A DNA stretch of 64,000 nt from Streptomyces sp. NBC_00078 (lineage in GTDB: Bacteria > Actinomycetota > Actinomycetes > Streptomycetales > Streptomycetaceae). Location: the NCBI RefSeq assembly GCF_026343335.1, contig NZ_JAPELX010000001.1, forward strand, positions 2,604,001-2,668,000. Direction: 5' to 3'. Position numbers and translations under genes: made by a program. Below are positions 52,681 to 61,190 of the stretch, piece after piece (within the stretch, counting starts at the first letter, position 1; each line of letters starts with the position of its first letter). The notes under the pieces were generated by a model, which worked only from the letters and a program-made list of their open reading frames with translations, ran no database searches and was not told the DNA's origin.

Positions 52681-53604
52681 ATGACGAACACGACTGGGAC
52701 GGGAGCCGGGGCGGAGCCCGCGGTGTCCTTCACGGGGGCGGTCAAGACCTTCGGCGCCGTACGCGCCGTCGACGGCGTCGACCTGGCCGTAGCGCCCGGC
52801 GAGACCGTCGCCCTGCTGGGCCGCAACGGCGCCGGCAAGTCGACGGCGATCTCGCTGCTGCTCGGCCTGAACGAACCCGACGAGGGCACGGTGCGCCTTT
52901 TCGGCGCCGCCCCGGAGCGGTCGGTGCGCGCCGGGCGGGTCGGCGCGATGCTGCAGGAGGGGCGCGCGGTGCCCAGGGTGACCGTGCAGGAGCTGGTCAC
53001 CTTCGTGGCCCGCCGCTACCCGGCCCCGATGCCCGTCGCGCGGGCGCTGCGGCTGGCCGGGATCGCCGAGCTGGCGGGGCGGCGCGTGGACCGGCTGTCC
53101 GGCGGTCAGACGCAGCGTGTACGGTTCGCCGTCGCGCTCGCCGGGAACCCGTCGGTGATCGTCCTGGACGAGCCCACCGCGGCCCTGGACGTGGAGGCGC
53201 GGCAGGCCTTCTGGACCTCGATGCGGTCCTACGCCCGTCTCGGCCACACCGTTCTGTTCTCCACGCACCACCTGGAGGAGGCGGACGCCCACGCCGACCG
53301 GATCGTCGTCATCGACAGGGGCCGGATCGTCGCGGACGGCACCGGTGAGCAGCTCAAGCGGTCGGTGGGCGGCGGCCTGGTCGCCTTCGACCTCGCGGGA
53401 CGCTCCACCGAGGGCCTGGAGCTGCTGCCCGGCGTACGGTCGGTGGAGGTGCGCGGGGACCGGGCCCGACTGCGCAGCGACGACCCGGACGCGACGGTGG
53501 TCGCGCTGGCGAAGCGGCATGCGATACGCGGCCTGGAGGTCGCCCCGGCGTCGCTCGACGACGCGTTCCTGGCCCTCACCGCACGAGTCGAGGAGGCTGC
53601 GTGA
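52681..53604 (+). CDS. ABC transporter ATP-binding protein (drug-export type)
   Basis: 307 residues. Walker A GRNGAGKST, signature RLSGGQTQRVRFAVALAGN, Walker B VIVLDEPTAALD, H-loop FSTHHLEEADAHADR. DrrA/NatA-like exporter ATPase. The ATG at 52681 has no ribosome binding site; TAGCGT ends 7 nt earlier, so it is probably leaderless. Followed by permease and DesK-type kinase in one operon. Confidence 0.94.
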   Translation: MTNTTGTGAGAEPAVSFTGAVKTFGAVRAVDGVDLAVAPGETVALLGRNGAGKSTAISLLLGLNEPDEGTVRLFGAAPERSVRAGRVGAMLQEGRAVPRVTVQELVTFVARRYPAPMPVARALRLAGIAELAGRRVDRLSGGQTQRVRFAVALAGNPSVIVLDEPTAALDVEARQAFWTSMRSYARLGHTVLFSTHHLEEADAHADRIVVIDRGRIVADGTGEQLKRSVGGGLVAFDLAGRSTEGLELLPGVRSVEVRGDRARLRSDDPDATVVALAKRHAIRGLEVAPASLDDAFLALTARVEEAA

Positions 53605-54320
53605 TGCTGGACTATCTGCGGCTCGAGGTGCGCCGGACCCTGCGCGACGCCGGTTTCGTCGTCGGCGGGATCGCGATGCCGGTGCTGATGTATCTGCTGT
53701 TCACCAATCTCGGCGCGGACGACGGCAGCTGGAAGACCGGCGCGATGGTCGGCATGGCCGGGTACGGCGCGGTCGGCTCGGCTCTGAACACCGGTGGCGG
53801 GGTCGCCGAGGACCGGGCGATCGGCTGGCTGCGGCAGCTGCGGGTGACACCGATGACACCGCGCCAGGTCGTCGTGGGCCGGACCCTGACCGGCTCGGTG
53901 ACGGTACTGCCGGCCATCCTCGCGGTCCTCGCGGCGGGCGGCCTGGTCAACGGCGTACGCCTGGATGTCTGGCAGTGGGCGGCGATCGCCGCGCTGCTGT
54001 GGCTGGGCTCGGTGCCCTTCACCCTGCTGGGCCTGGGCAACGGCTACCGGCTGACCGGGCAGACCACGGGCGTGGCGAACATGGCGTGCAACCTGGGTCT
54101 GGCGGTGCTGGGCGGCCTGTGGTTCCCGGTCACCCTCTTCCCTGGCTGGCTGAGCACCCTGTCCGCGTACACCCCGACGTACCGCTTCGCCGAGCTGGGC
54201 ACCTCGGTCGCCGACGGGCACGCCCCGGCGCTCGGCGCGGTCGCGGTCCTCACCCTCTGGCTGCTGGCGTTCGGTTCGTACGCTGTGCTGTCGTACCGAC
54301 GGTCCGGCCGGACCGTCTGA
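53604..54320 (+). CDS. ABC-2 type permease
   Basis: 238 residues, six membrane segments (IAMPVLMYLLFTNLG, ILAVLAAGGLVNGV, GLAVLGGLWFPVTLFPGWL, AVAVLTLWLLAFGSYAVLS). Partner of the ATPase at 52681. The ATG at 53604 overlaps the preceding stop by one base (TGATG), with GAGGAGG 8 nt upstream; a GTG three bases earlier is less well spaced. Confidence 0.93.
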   Translation: MLDYLRLEVRRTLRDAGFVVGGIAMPVLMYLLFTNLGADDGSWKTGAMVGMAGYGAVGSALNTGGGVAEDRAIGWLRQLRVTPMTPRQVVVGRTLTGSVTVLPAILAVLAAGGLVNGVRLDVWQWAAIAALLWLGSVPFTLLGLGNGYRLTGQTTGVANMACNLGLAVLGGLWFPVTLFPGWLSTLSAYTPTYRFAELGTSVADGHAPALGAVAVLTLWLLAFGSYAVLSYRRSGRTV

Positions 54321-54335
54321 ACGGGGAGCGAGAAC

Positions 54336-55616
54336 ATGTTCTGGATGCGAGGGATCACCTGTCAGGTGGGCGGGTGGCGGGCGGCCCGGGCGCAGTGGCG
54401 CGCGGACATGGAGCGGTTCAAGGCCGCACAGAAGGAGGCACGCAGGACCGGCGGGAAGATGCCGGAGAACCCGGGTCCTCCGCCGACCGGCTTCGCGCTG
54501 CTGCCGTGGCTGCTGATGGGGATGGGCGCCTTCTCCAACCTCTTCCAGGGCAAGACGGCCAGCCCCTGGATCGGCGGCGTGGGCCTGCTCGCCTTCAACT
54601 CCCTCTACATCTATGTGACGTTCCGCGCCTTCGTGAAGGAGACGCGCGAGGCGGCCGCGACCCGGGGGGCGCTCGCCGCGATGGCCGTGATCACCTGCGC
54701 ACTGGCCATCGGGTACGGCGGCAGCTGGCTGTACTTCTTCCCGCTGCTGGGCCTGGCCACCGGAGCGGTCGTGCGAGGCCCGTGGCTGGGCAAGGCCGGC
54801 CTCGGCCTGACGGCGCTCGCGGCGGCGGTCTCCGTGTTCCGGGCGGGCTGGGACGCGGTGAACGTCGCGTACGGCACCTTCCTTTCGACGATGGTGACCG
54901 CGGCGATCCTGTCTCTCTCCGAGGCCGTACGGGAACTGCGCGCGGCCCGTGAGGAACTGGCCCGGCGGGCGGTCGAGGAGGAGCGGCTGCGCTTCTCCCG
55001 CGATCTGCACGACCTGCTCGGGCACACCATGTCGGTGATCGTGGTGAAGTCGGAGGCGGCCCGGCGGCTGGCCTCGCGGAACCTGGACGCCGCGCTCATC
55101 CAGATCTCCGACATCGAGTCGGTCGGCCGCCAGGCGCTCACGGAGATCCGCGAGGCCGTGACCGGCTACCGCGAGGGCAGCCTCGCCACCGAACTGGACC
55201 GGGCCCGCTCGGCCCTGTCCGCGGCGGCCGTCGAACCGGTGGTGGTCCGCTCGGGCACGCCGCTGGCTCCGCAGACCGAGGCGCTGCTGGGCTGGGTGGT
55301 GCGGGAGGCGGTCACCAACATCGTGCGGCACGCCTGCGCCACACGCTGCGAGATCACCGTGGACAGCACCCCCGAGCACGTCCGCCTCACGATCGCCGAC
55401 AACGGGTCGGGCGAGCCGGTCCCCTCGTCGACGCCGCCCCTGCCGGGCATCGGCGGCACCGGCCTGAAGGGGCTGACCGAGCGCCTCGCGGCGGCCGGCG
55501 GCTCCCTGCGGGCCGGCCCGTCACCGCGAGGCGGTTTCACGGTGGCCGCCGAACTCCCCGTGGAGCCGGGCGGCCTGGCGGACACCGCTCTGCTTACGGT
55601 GCCCAGGGCTGGCTGA
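54336..55616 (+). CDS. DesK-type sensor histidine kinase
   Basis: 426 residues. Cytoplasmic N-terminus, about six membrane helices, then HisKA_3 box RFSRDLHDLLGHTMSVI with His225 and HATPase (VREAVTNIVRHA, GTGLKGLTERLAAAGGSLRA). DesK homologues sense membrane state or envelope stress and work with a DesR regulator. ATG at 54336 with GGGGAGC upstream. The natural partner regulator lies 1.8 kb downstream at 57386; an opposed GH54 gene intervenes, and its 3' end overlaps this gene by 23 bp. Confidence 0.93.
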   Translation: MFWMRGITCQVGGWRAARAQWRADMERFKAAQKEARRTGGKMPENPGPPPTGFALLPWLLMGMGAFSNLFQGKTASPWIGGVGLLAFNSLYIYVTFRAFVKETREAAATRGALAAMAVITCALAIGYGGSWLYFFPLLGLATGAVVRGPWLGKAGLGLTALAAAVSVFRAGWDAVNVAYGTFLSTMVTAAILSLSEAVRELRAAREELARRAVEEERLRFSRDLHDLLGHTMSVIVVKSEAARRLASRNLDAALIQISDIESVGRQALTEIREAVTGYREGSLATELDRARSALSAAAVEPVVVRSGTPLAPQTEALLGWVVREAVTNIVRHACATRCEITVDSTPEHVRLTIADNGSGEPVPSSTPPLPGIGGTGLKGLTERLAAAGGSLRAGPSPRGGFTVAAELPVEPGGLADTALLTVPRAG

Positions 55617-57132
55617 CCACCCAGCTCACGTCGTCCGCCCAGGACGTGGCACTGTCCCAGGTGTTGGAGCCGCCGTTGCTCGCTACGTAGACGTTGAAGT
55701 CGTAGTGGCGGATGAACTTGGCCGGGAAGTTGTACGACGCGAACGAGGTGCCCGTGCCGCTCTTTCCGGCCGCCGGGCAGAAGGTCGCGTCGGATCTGAA
55801 CTGCGCGGTGCCGTCCATGGGTTGCCGCAGGAGCTGGTAGTTGTAGTGCCGCAGGAAGTCACCGGGGTAGTTGCGTGACTCGAAGGAGACACAGGAGCTG
55901 CGGGCCAGGCCCCGGCGGACGATCCAGGTGGCGTCGCTCTTGTCGAGCGCCGAACTGCTCGACGTGATGGGCTAGACGACTCCCGCGTCGTTCTGGTGGC
56001 GTATGTAGTCGCTGGTGCAGCACGAGGTCGTCGCACGCAGTGAGATCTCCGAACCGGGGTTCAGCGAACCGGTGGAGCCGGTCGAGCCGCCGTAGCCCAC
56101 GGAGACGATGTTGGCCTGCACGGAGTTGTCGGCGGCGTCCGTCGGGATGCCCGAGGTCATGACGCCCTCGAAGAAGGACCCGATCGAACCGTTGCTGTTG
56201 TCGCCGCCCGTGCCGAGGACGATCGCGCCCTCCTGGTGCATCGGCGAGTAGCCGCTCGTGGTGGGTTCACCGCCGGAATAGGTGGTGGTGAGGCTGCCTG
56301 ATTGGGCATTGCCGTATTTCAGCGCGAAATGGTCCTGACCATTGTTTTTCAGCAAAGCGGTCACGAACGGCATCGCCCCGGTACCGGTGTTCGACGTGTT
56401 CTTGCTGTGGCCGGCGTCCGACTGGAACAAGCCGTTCTCCAGGTCTGCCTGCACCCAGGGGCCGCCGCCGTAGCAGGGCGAGAACCAGCACTCGGTGCCG
56501 AAGTTGATCGCGTCCATGTGGCCGTTGCCGGTGTCCTTGTTGTTCGTCTCGGCATTGCCGTAGTCGAAGCAGCACCTGCCGTTGACATGGGTGCCGGAGG
56601 TGACCATGTACATCCCCTCGGCCTGCCCGTTCACGGCGACGCCGGAGGTGGAGTTGTCCCGGTAGCCCATGCCGGCCGAGATCTCCAGGCCGTAGACCTG
56701 GTGGCCGCCGACGGTCACCGGCAGGGCGTCGGCGGGTGCGCCGACATCGGCCGCGCCGGCCCCGCCGGCCCCTTCGACGGTCAGGTCGTTGTGGCGCGGG
56801 GACTGGTCGTAGATCTTGGTGATGATGCAGGTGGTGCCGGAACAGAAGGAGTCCTGGGCCGCCGCGTTGGCGTAACCGCCGGCGGCCTGCAGCCCGATGT
56901 TCGCCGTGGCGCTGTCGGAGGCTCGCTGCACCTGGTACAGCGAGCCGCTGTACGAGGAGTAGAGCGCCCTGACGAGGCTGTGCGCGGCGACGCAGGGGGT
57001 GCCCGCGGCGGCGTAGATGTCACAGGGCAGCGAGTTCGCGGCCTGGGCCTGCGGGATGCCGACGGCGAGCGCGAGGACGGTGACGAGCGCCGAGAGCGCG
57101 GCCAGGGTCGCGGTTCTGAGTCTTGGGAACAA
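55594..57132 (-). pseudogene. GH54 alpha-L-arabinofuranosidase with CBM42, interrupted by in-frame TAG
   Basis: Reading frame of 512 codons. Sec signal peptide (AALSALVTVLALAVGIPQAQA), GH54 domain (SLPCDIYAAAGTPCVAAHSL, Glu232 in ADLENGLF, Asp311 in GTGGDNSNG), then a CBM42 arabinose-binding domain (ISLRATTSCCTSDYIRHQND to DDVSWVVSQPWAP). Codon 387 (55972-55974) is TAG, near the start of CBM42; fungal AbfB has an ordinary residue there and the frame stays intact for 125 more codons. Termination would give a 386-residue enzyme without its binding module. TTG start at 57132 with AAAGAGG upstream. Sits between kinase and regulator genes on the opposite strand. Confidence 0.88.
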
Positions 57133-57153
57133 GGCTGACCTCTTTCACTGTCC

Positions 57154-57214
57154 GATATCCCGAACGGTGTTCGACTGAAATGCCGAACTTATTTCACCGA
57201 TCGAAATACCGAAC
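57154..57214. promoter_or_regulatory. Three GAWATNCCGAAC repeats upstream of the GH54 gene
   Basis: Direct copies at 57154-57165 (GATATCCCGAAC), 57177-57188 (GAAATGCCGAAC) and 57203-57214 (GAAATACCGAAC), spaced 23 and 26 bp. They lie 22-82 bp before the TTG start in locally AT-richer DNA and are probably activator or repressor sites. The rest of 57133-57385 shows no gene. Confidence 0.5.
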
Positions 57215-57385
57215 AATTGCGGGTGGGGAGAAGGCACAGCAATGACAAAGGTGAACTCTCAATGCAGGGGCGATTGTTGGGCCGAACTCGGCGCACCGTC
57301 AAGAGTCACGGAACGGAACCATGACAAGTCTTTAGACGAGTTTCCCTTCGGGCCCCGGGCCCGGCCCACGCCCTACCCTTGACCC

Positions 57386-58027
57386 GTGAACGAGATGCCC
57401 CGGGGCCACCGGCCGACGAAGTGTGTGAGGGTTCTGCTCGCCGAGGACCAGGGAATGATGCGGGGCGCGCTCGCCCTGCTGCTCGGCCTGGAGGAGGACC
57501 TGGAGGTCGTCGCCCAGGTCGGGACGGGCGACGCGATCGTGGACGCCGCGCTGGCCCACCGGCCGGACGTGGCCCTGCTGGACATCGAACTGCCGGGCAT
57601 GAGCGGCCTGGACGCGGCTGCCGAGCTGCGCGAACAGGCCCCGGACTGCCGGGTGCTGATCCTCACCACCTTCGGGAGGCCCGGCTATCTGCGCCGCGCG
57701 ATGGAGGCCGGGGCGGCCGGCTTCCTCGTCAAGGACGGCCCCGTAGAGGAGTTGGCCGCCGCGATCCGCCGGGTGCTGACCGGCGAGACCGTGATCGACC
57801 CCGCGCTGGCCGCCGCCGCGCTCAGCGCCGGGCCGAGCCCGCTCACCGCGCGCGAGTGCGACGTCCTCAAGGCGTCCGTGGACGGCGCGACGGTCGCCGA
57901 CATCGCCGCGAAGCTGCATCTGTCCGAGTCGACGGTCCGCAACTACCTCTCGTCCGCGATCGGCAAGACGGGCACCCGCAACCGCATGGAGGCGATGCGG
58001 GAGGCCCGGCAGCAGGGGTGGCTGTGA
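57386..58027 (+). CDS. DesR-type response regulator (NarL/FixJ)
   Basis: 213 residues. Receiver: VRVLLAEDQGMMRGALALL, Asp in VALLDIELPGMSG, Thr in LILTTFGRPGYL, Lys in LVKDGP; HTH: LTARECDVLKASVDGATVAD, ESTVRNYLSSAIGKTGTRNR. The DesR-like Phe-Gly-Arg-Pro loop after the Thr pairs it with the DesK-type kinase at 54336. The GTG at 57386 is preceded by TACCCT ending 7 nt before it and no ribosome binding site, so it appears leaderless, with its own promoter; an ATG at 57395 is possible. Confidence 0.92.
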   Translation: MNEMPRGHRPTKCVRVLLAEDQGMMRGALALLLGLEEDLEVVAQVGTGDAIVDAALAHRPDVALLDIELPGMSGLDAAAELREQAPDCRVLILTTFGRPGYLRRAMEAGAAGFLVKDGPVEELAAAIRRVLTGETVIDPALAAAALSAGPSPLTARECDVLKASVDGATVADIAAKLHLSESTVRNYLSSAIGKTGTRNRMEAMREARQQGWL

Positions 58028-58036
58028 CAGCCGCGC

Positions 58037-58855
58037 CTACTTCGTCACGAACACCGACTTGAAGCCCGTACTCTTCGGCGCCAGGCACACGAACCAGTTG
58101 TCCGGGGACCCGTCGGCCGGGCGGATGCCCTGCTCCTGACGGGCATCCACGGCTTCCCCCGAAAGCCTGTGAAGCTTGGTGCGGGTGCCGTCCTGCCAGG
58201 TGCAGGTGACCTCCTGAGCGGACTTGCCAACCCGGCCGATCACCAGGCGCACGGGCCCCCCGGAAGCCGGCCGCAACCGGGCCGAGCCGGATTCCAGGTC
58301 CGTGTCCGCCAGCCTGCTCTCCTTGAGGAGCGTGCTGTAGATCACCAGCGACCGCTGGTCCCCATAGCTCCTGCGCACGAAGTAGGCGCTCTTGCCGATC
58401 AGGTCGGAGGCCTTGCGGATGTCCCCGGGGAATTCCCCGTACTCGGCCATGGCCACCAACTGGGTCTGCGCCTCCGCCGCATTGCGCGGTGCGCCCCACA
58501 CGTTGATCCAGACGTCCCATTCCTTGCCGTCCTCGGTCCCCCTCGCCAGCGTCGTCGACTGCGGCTCGCCGAGCCGCGGCGCCGCGGTCGTCGGCGGGTG
58601 GGTGGCCACCTGCGCTCCCCGATGCCCGCCCCCGTCACCCGGCAGCCCCGCGAGCGCCAGCGTCCCCGTCGTCCCGACGATCGCCAGCGCCGCCGCCGTC
58701 GCCACCGCCCAGCGACGGGCCCTGCGCCGCCGGCCACCGCGGATCACCGCCTGGGTGGGGGCTATACCGATCTCGACCCCGTCCGCGGCGTCGGCGAGCA
58801 GGACGGCGATGTCGGTGTGCGTCATGTCGTGGTTCGTCTCCCGGTCCGCGCTCAT
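58037..58855 (-). CDS. Single-pass membrane protein downstream of ECF sigma factor (possible anti-sigma)
   Basis: 272 residues. Short cytoplasmic region (MTHTDIAVLLADAADGVEIG), Arg-rich stop then one TM (WAVATAAALAIVGTTGTLAL), and an extracytoplasmic domain of about 190 residues with one Cys pair. No ZAS zinc motif. It is translated with the SigE-type sigma factor (TGATG overlap), which suggests an anti-sigma or sensor role; that is inference. The ATG at 58855 has GGGAGGG upstream; a GTG three bases earlier is possible. Confidence 0.8.
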   Translation of the reverse strand: MSADRETNHDMTHTDIAVLLADAADGVEIGIAPTQAVIRGGRRRRARRWAVATAAALAIVGTTGTLALAGLPGDGGGHRGAQVATHPPTTAAPRLGEPQSTTLARGTEDGKEWDVWINVWGAPRNAAEAQTQLVAMAEYGEFPGDIRKASDLIGKSAYFVRRSYGDQRSLVIYSTLLKESRLADTDLESGSARLRPASGGPVRLVIGRVGKSAQEVTCTWQDGTRTKLHRLSGEAVDARQEQGIRPADGSPDNWFVCLAPKSTGFKSVFVTK

Positions 58856-59397
58856 CACTTACGCCCTCCCCCAGTCGTCACCATGTCCGCCAGTCCCGGT
58901 ATGGCGCGGAGTTTCGCGATCCCCTTGGCCGCGTTGCTCTTCACCGCGCCGACGGAACAGCCCATCGCCTCCGCCGTCTGTGTCTCCGTGAGGTCCTCCC
59001 AGTACCGCAGGACCACCGCCTCCCGCTGCCGTACGGGCAGTTGGGCGAGCGCCGTCAGCAGGACGCCCCGGTCGTCGGCCTGGGCCATGCGGTCACCCGT
59101 GTCAGCGATCTCGCGCACCAGGCCCGAATCGTCCTTCGGCGCCAGGAACTCCCGCAGTTTCCTGCGGTGTTTGCGCGCATGCGCGTTGATCATCACGCGC
59201 CGTACGTACGCCTCCGGGTCGTCCGCCGAGCCGACCCGGCGCCAGGCCACGTAGACCTGTTCGAGCGTCGACTGGACGAGGTCCTCCGCGGCGTGCTGCT
59301 CCCCCGTGAGGAGATATGCCGTGCGCATCAGCCGCGGCCAGCGGCCGATGACAAAGCTCTGGAACTCCTTGTCCCGAGCCTCCTTGCGATCCCCCAT
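58855..59397 (-). CDS. ECF RNA polymerase sigma factor, SigE family
   Basis: 180 residues. Sigma region 2 (FQSFVIGRWPRLMRTAYLLT, EDLVQSTLEQVYVAWRRVG) and region 4 (LAQLPVRQREAVVLRYWEDL, TETQTAEAMGCSVGAVKSNA). Typical of the many sigma-E-family regulators in Streptomyces. The ATG at 59397 has TAGGAGGTG upstream; a GTG two codons earlier would overlap that site. Coupled to the membrane protein after it. Confidence 0.93.
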   Translation of the reverse strand: MGDRKEARDKEFQSFVIGRWPRLMRTAYLLTGEQHAAEDLVQSTLEQVYVAWRRVGSADDPEAYVRRVMINAHARKHRRKLREFLAPKDDSGLVREIADTGDRMAQADDRGVLLTALAQLPVRQREAVVLRYWEDLTETQTAEAMGCSVGAVKSNAAKGIAKLRAIPGLADMVTTGGGRK

Positions 59398-59474
59398 GGG
59401 CACCTCCTAGATGTCTGAAGGAGTCCATGAGCGGCCCGGACCGTTGCCTCACTCCGCCGAGAATTTCCGCGGCC

Positions 59475-60905
59475 TCACTGCGCGGAGGTTCTCCGGGGCA
59501 GCCACACCAGCATCAGCACCGCCCCCGCGAGCAGCACCCCCGCCCCCGTGCGGAACACCAGCGCGTACCCCTCCGTGAGCGCCCCCGGAGCATCGCTCCC
59601 GGCCGACCGCGTCGCCGCGATGGTCGACATCACCGCGAGCCCCAGTGAACCGCCCATCGTGCGCGAGGTGTTGACCACCCCCGACACCAGTCCTGCCTCT
59701 CCGGGAGCCGCCCCCGCCGTGGCGAGCGCGGCGAGCGGGGTCGCCGTCAGGCCGGCCCCCAGCATCATCAGGATCCCCGGGATCATGATCTCCGTCGGAT
59801 AGGCGCCCTCCGGCGTCATCATCGACTGCCAGCCGAAGCCGGCCGCCGCCACGACCGTCCCGAGCACGGCCACCTTGCGCGCGCCGAACACCGGCATGAA
59901 CCGGGGCGCCGCCTTGGAGCCGACGAGCACCGCCAGGGAGCTGGGCACCAGCGCCAGCCCGGCCTCCAGCGGCGTGTAGCCGAGTACGTTCTGCGCGTAC
60001 AGCGTCATGAAGAACCACATGCAGAACATCGCGGAGCCGCACAGGAACATCGCCGCGTTCGCCGACCACACGGCCCGTACCCGGAACAGCCCGAGCGGCA
60101 TGAGCGGGACCGCCGTACGCGACTCGACGACCAGGAAGAGCGCGATCAGCGCGAGCCCGGCGGCCAACGGCACGAGCGTGTCCGCCGCCGTCCACCCCTC
60201 CGACTCCGTCTGCGAGATCCCGTACGCGAGGGTCGCGAGCCCTGCCGTCACCAGCACCGCACCCGGCAGATCGAGCCGCCGCCCGCCCCCGTTGCGGCTC
60301 TCCGCCAGCCATCGCGTCGCGCCGGCCAGCACGACCGCCCCGACCGGAACGTTGATCAGCAGTACCCACCGCCAGGACAGCCCGTCCACCAGCGCTCCGC
60401 CGACCAGCCCGCCCGCCGCTCCGCCACCGGCACCCACCGCGGTCCAGGTCGCTATCGCCCGCGCCCGCGCCGCCCCCTCCGGGACCGCCGAGGTGAGGAT
60501 CGTCAGCGTCGACGGCGCGAGCACCGCCGCCCCCAGCCCCTGCACGGCCCGCGCCACCAGCAGCTGCCCGCCTTCCTGCGCCAGCCCGCCGCCGAGCGAG
60601 GCCAGCGTGAACAGGGCGAGCCCCACCAGGAACATCCGCTTGCGCCCGTACAGGTCCCCGGCCCGCCCGCCGAGCAGCATGAAACCGGCGAAGGCGATCG
60701 CGTACGCGTTCACCACCCACTGCAGTCCCTGCGGGCTCAGCCCCAGGTCGGCCCGCATCGACGGCAACGCCACATTGACGACCGACACATCGAGCACGAC
60801 CAGGAACTGTCCGGCGCAGGCGAGCGCCACGACCAGCCATGTGGGCGGCGCCGTACGGCGGGAGGAGGTCCGGGTGACGTCAGCGGCTTCCAGCATGCCT
60901 GTCAT
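59475..60905 (-). CDS. MFS drug exporter (DHA2/EmrB type)
   Basis: 476 residues, 14-TM layout. Family signatures: LDVSVVNVALPSMRADLGLS (motif D1), GGRAGDLYGRKRMFLVGLAL (motif A), LVARAVQGLGAAVLAPSTLT (motif B), GGLVGGALVDGLSWRWVLLI (motif C). Proton-driven multidrug efflux. The ATG at 60905 is taken from homology; the longer Arg/Gly-rich extension has no ribosome binding site. Divergent from the second MFS gene. Confidence 0.9.
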   Translation of the reverse strand: MTGMLEAADVTRTSSRRTAPPTWLVVALACAGQFLVVLDVSVVNVALPSMRADLGLSPQGLQWVVNAYAIAFAGFMLLGGRAGDLYGRKRMFLVGLALFTLASLGGGLAQEGGQLLVARAVQGLGAAVLAPSTLTILTSAVPEGAARARAIATWTAVGAGGGAAGGLVGGALVDGLSWRWVLLINVPVGAVVLAGATRWLAESRNGGGRRLDLPGAVLVTAGLATLAYGISQTESEGWTAADTLVPLAAGLALIALFLVVESRTAVPLMPLGLFRVRAVWSANAAMFLCGSAMFCMWFFMTLYAQNVLGYTPLEAGLALVPSSLAVLVGSKAAPRFMPVFGARKVAVLGTVVAAAGFGWQSMMTPEGAYPTEIMIPGILMMLGAGLTATPLAALATAGAAPGEAGLVSGVVNTSRTMGGSLGLAVMSTIAATRSAGSDAPGALTEGYALVFRTGAGVLLAGAVLMLVWLPRRTSAQ

Positions 60906-61190
60906 GCTCTCAACCCTGTTACGCCCCCTGCATCGGTATTTCGCCCGACCCGGCCCTGGGCCGCCCGACCTACACCGTCCGCCCGACCTGCACCTCCCGC
61001 ACGACATCCCCGCGACGCGGACCTTCATGGCGCGCCGGATCAGAACACGTTCCACTCGACCCCACCAGGCCTGACGGGGCCTCAGATACCCATGACAAGG
61101 TCAAGAATTCATTAGAGACCTGAAGCAACGGAATAGTTGCCTGCGCATACGAGGTTTACCCAGCACTCATCTCACGGGAGGCCTCACTCA

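Noticed and set aside
39885..55974. Genetic code change with TAG read as an amino acid
   Set aside because: The three TAG cases are two in a truncated transposase and one in an accessory enzyme, while the small peptide gene at 19467 uses TAG as an apparently normal stop. Decay is simpler, so this is kept only as a check in the findings.
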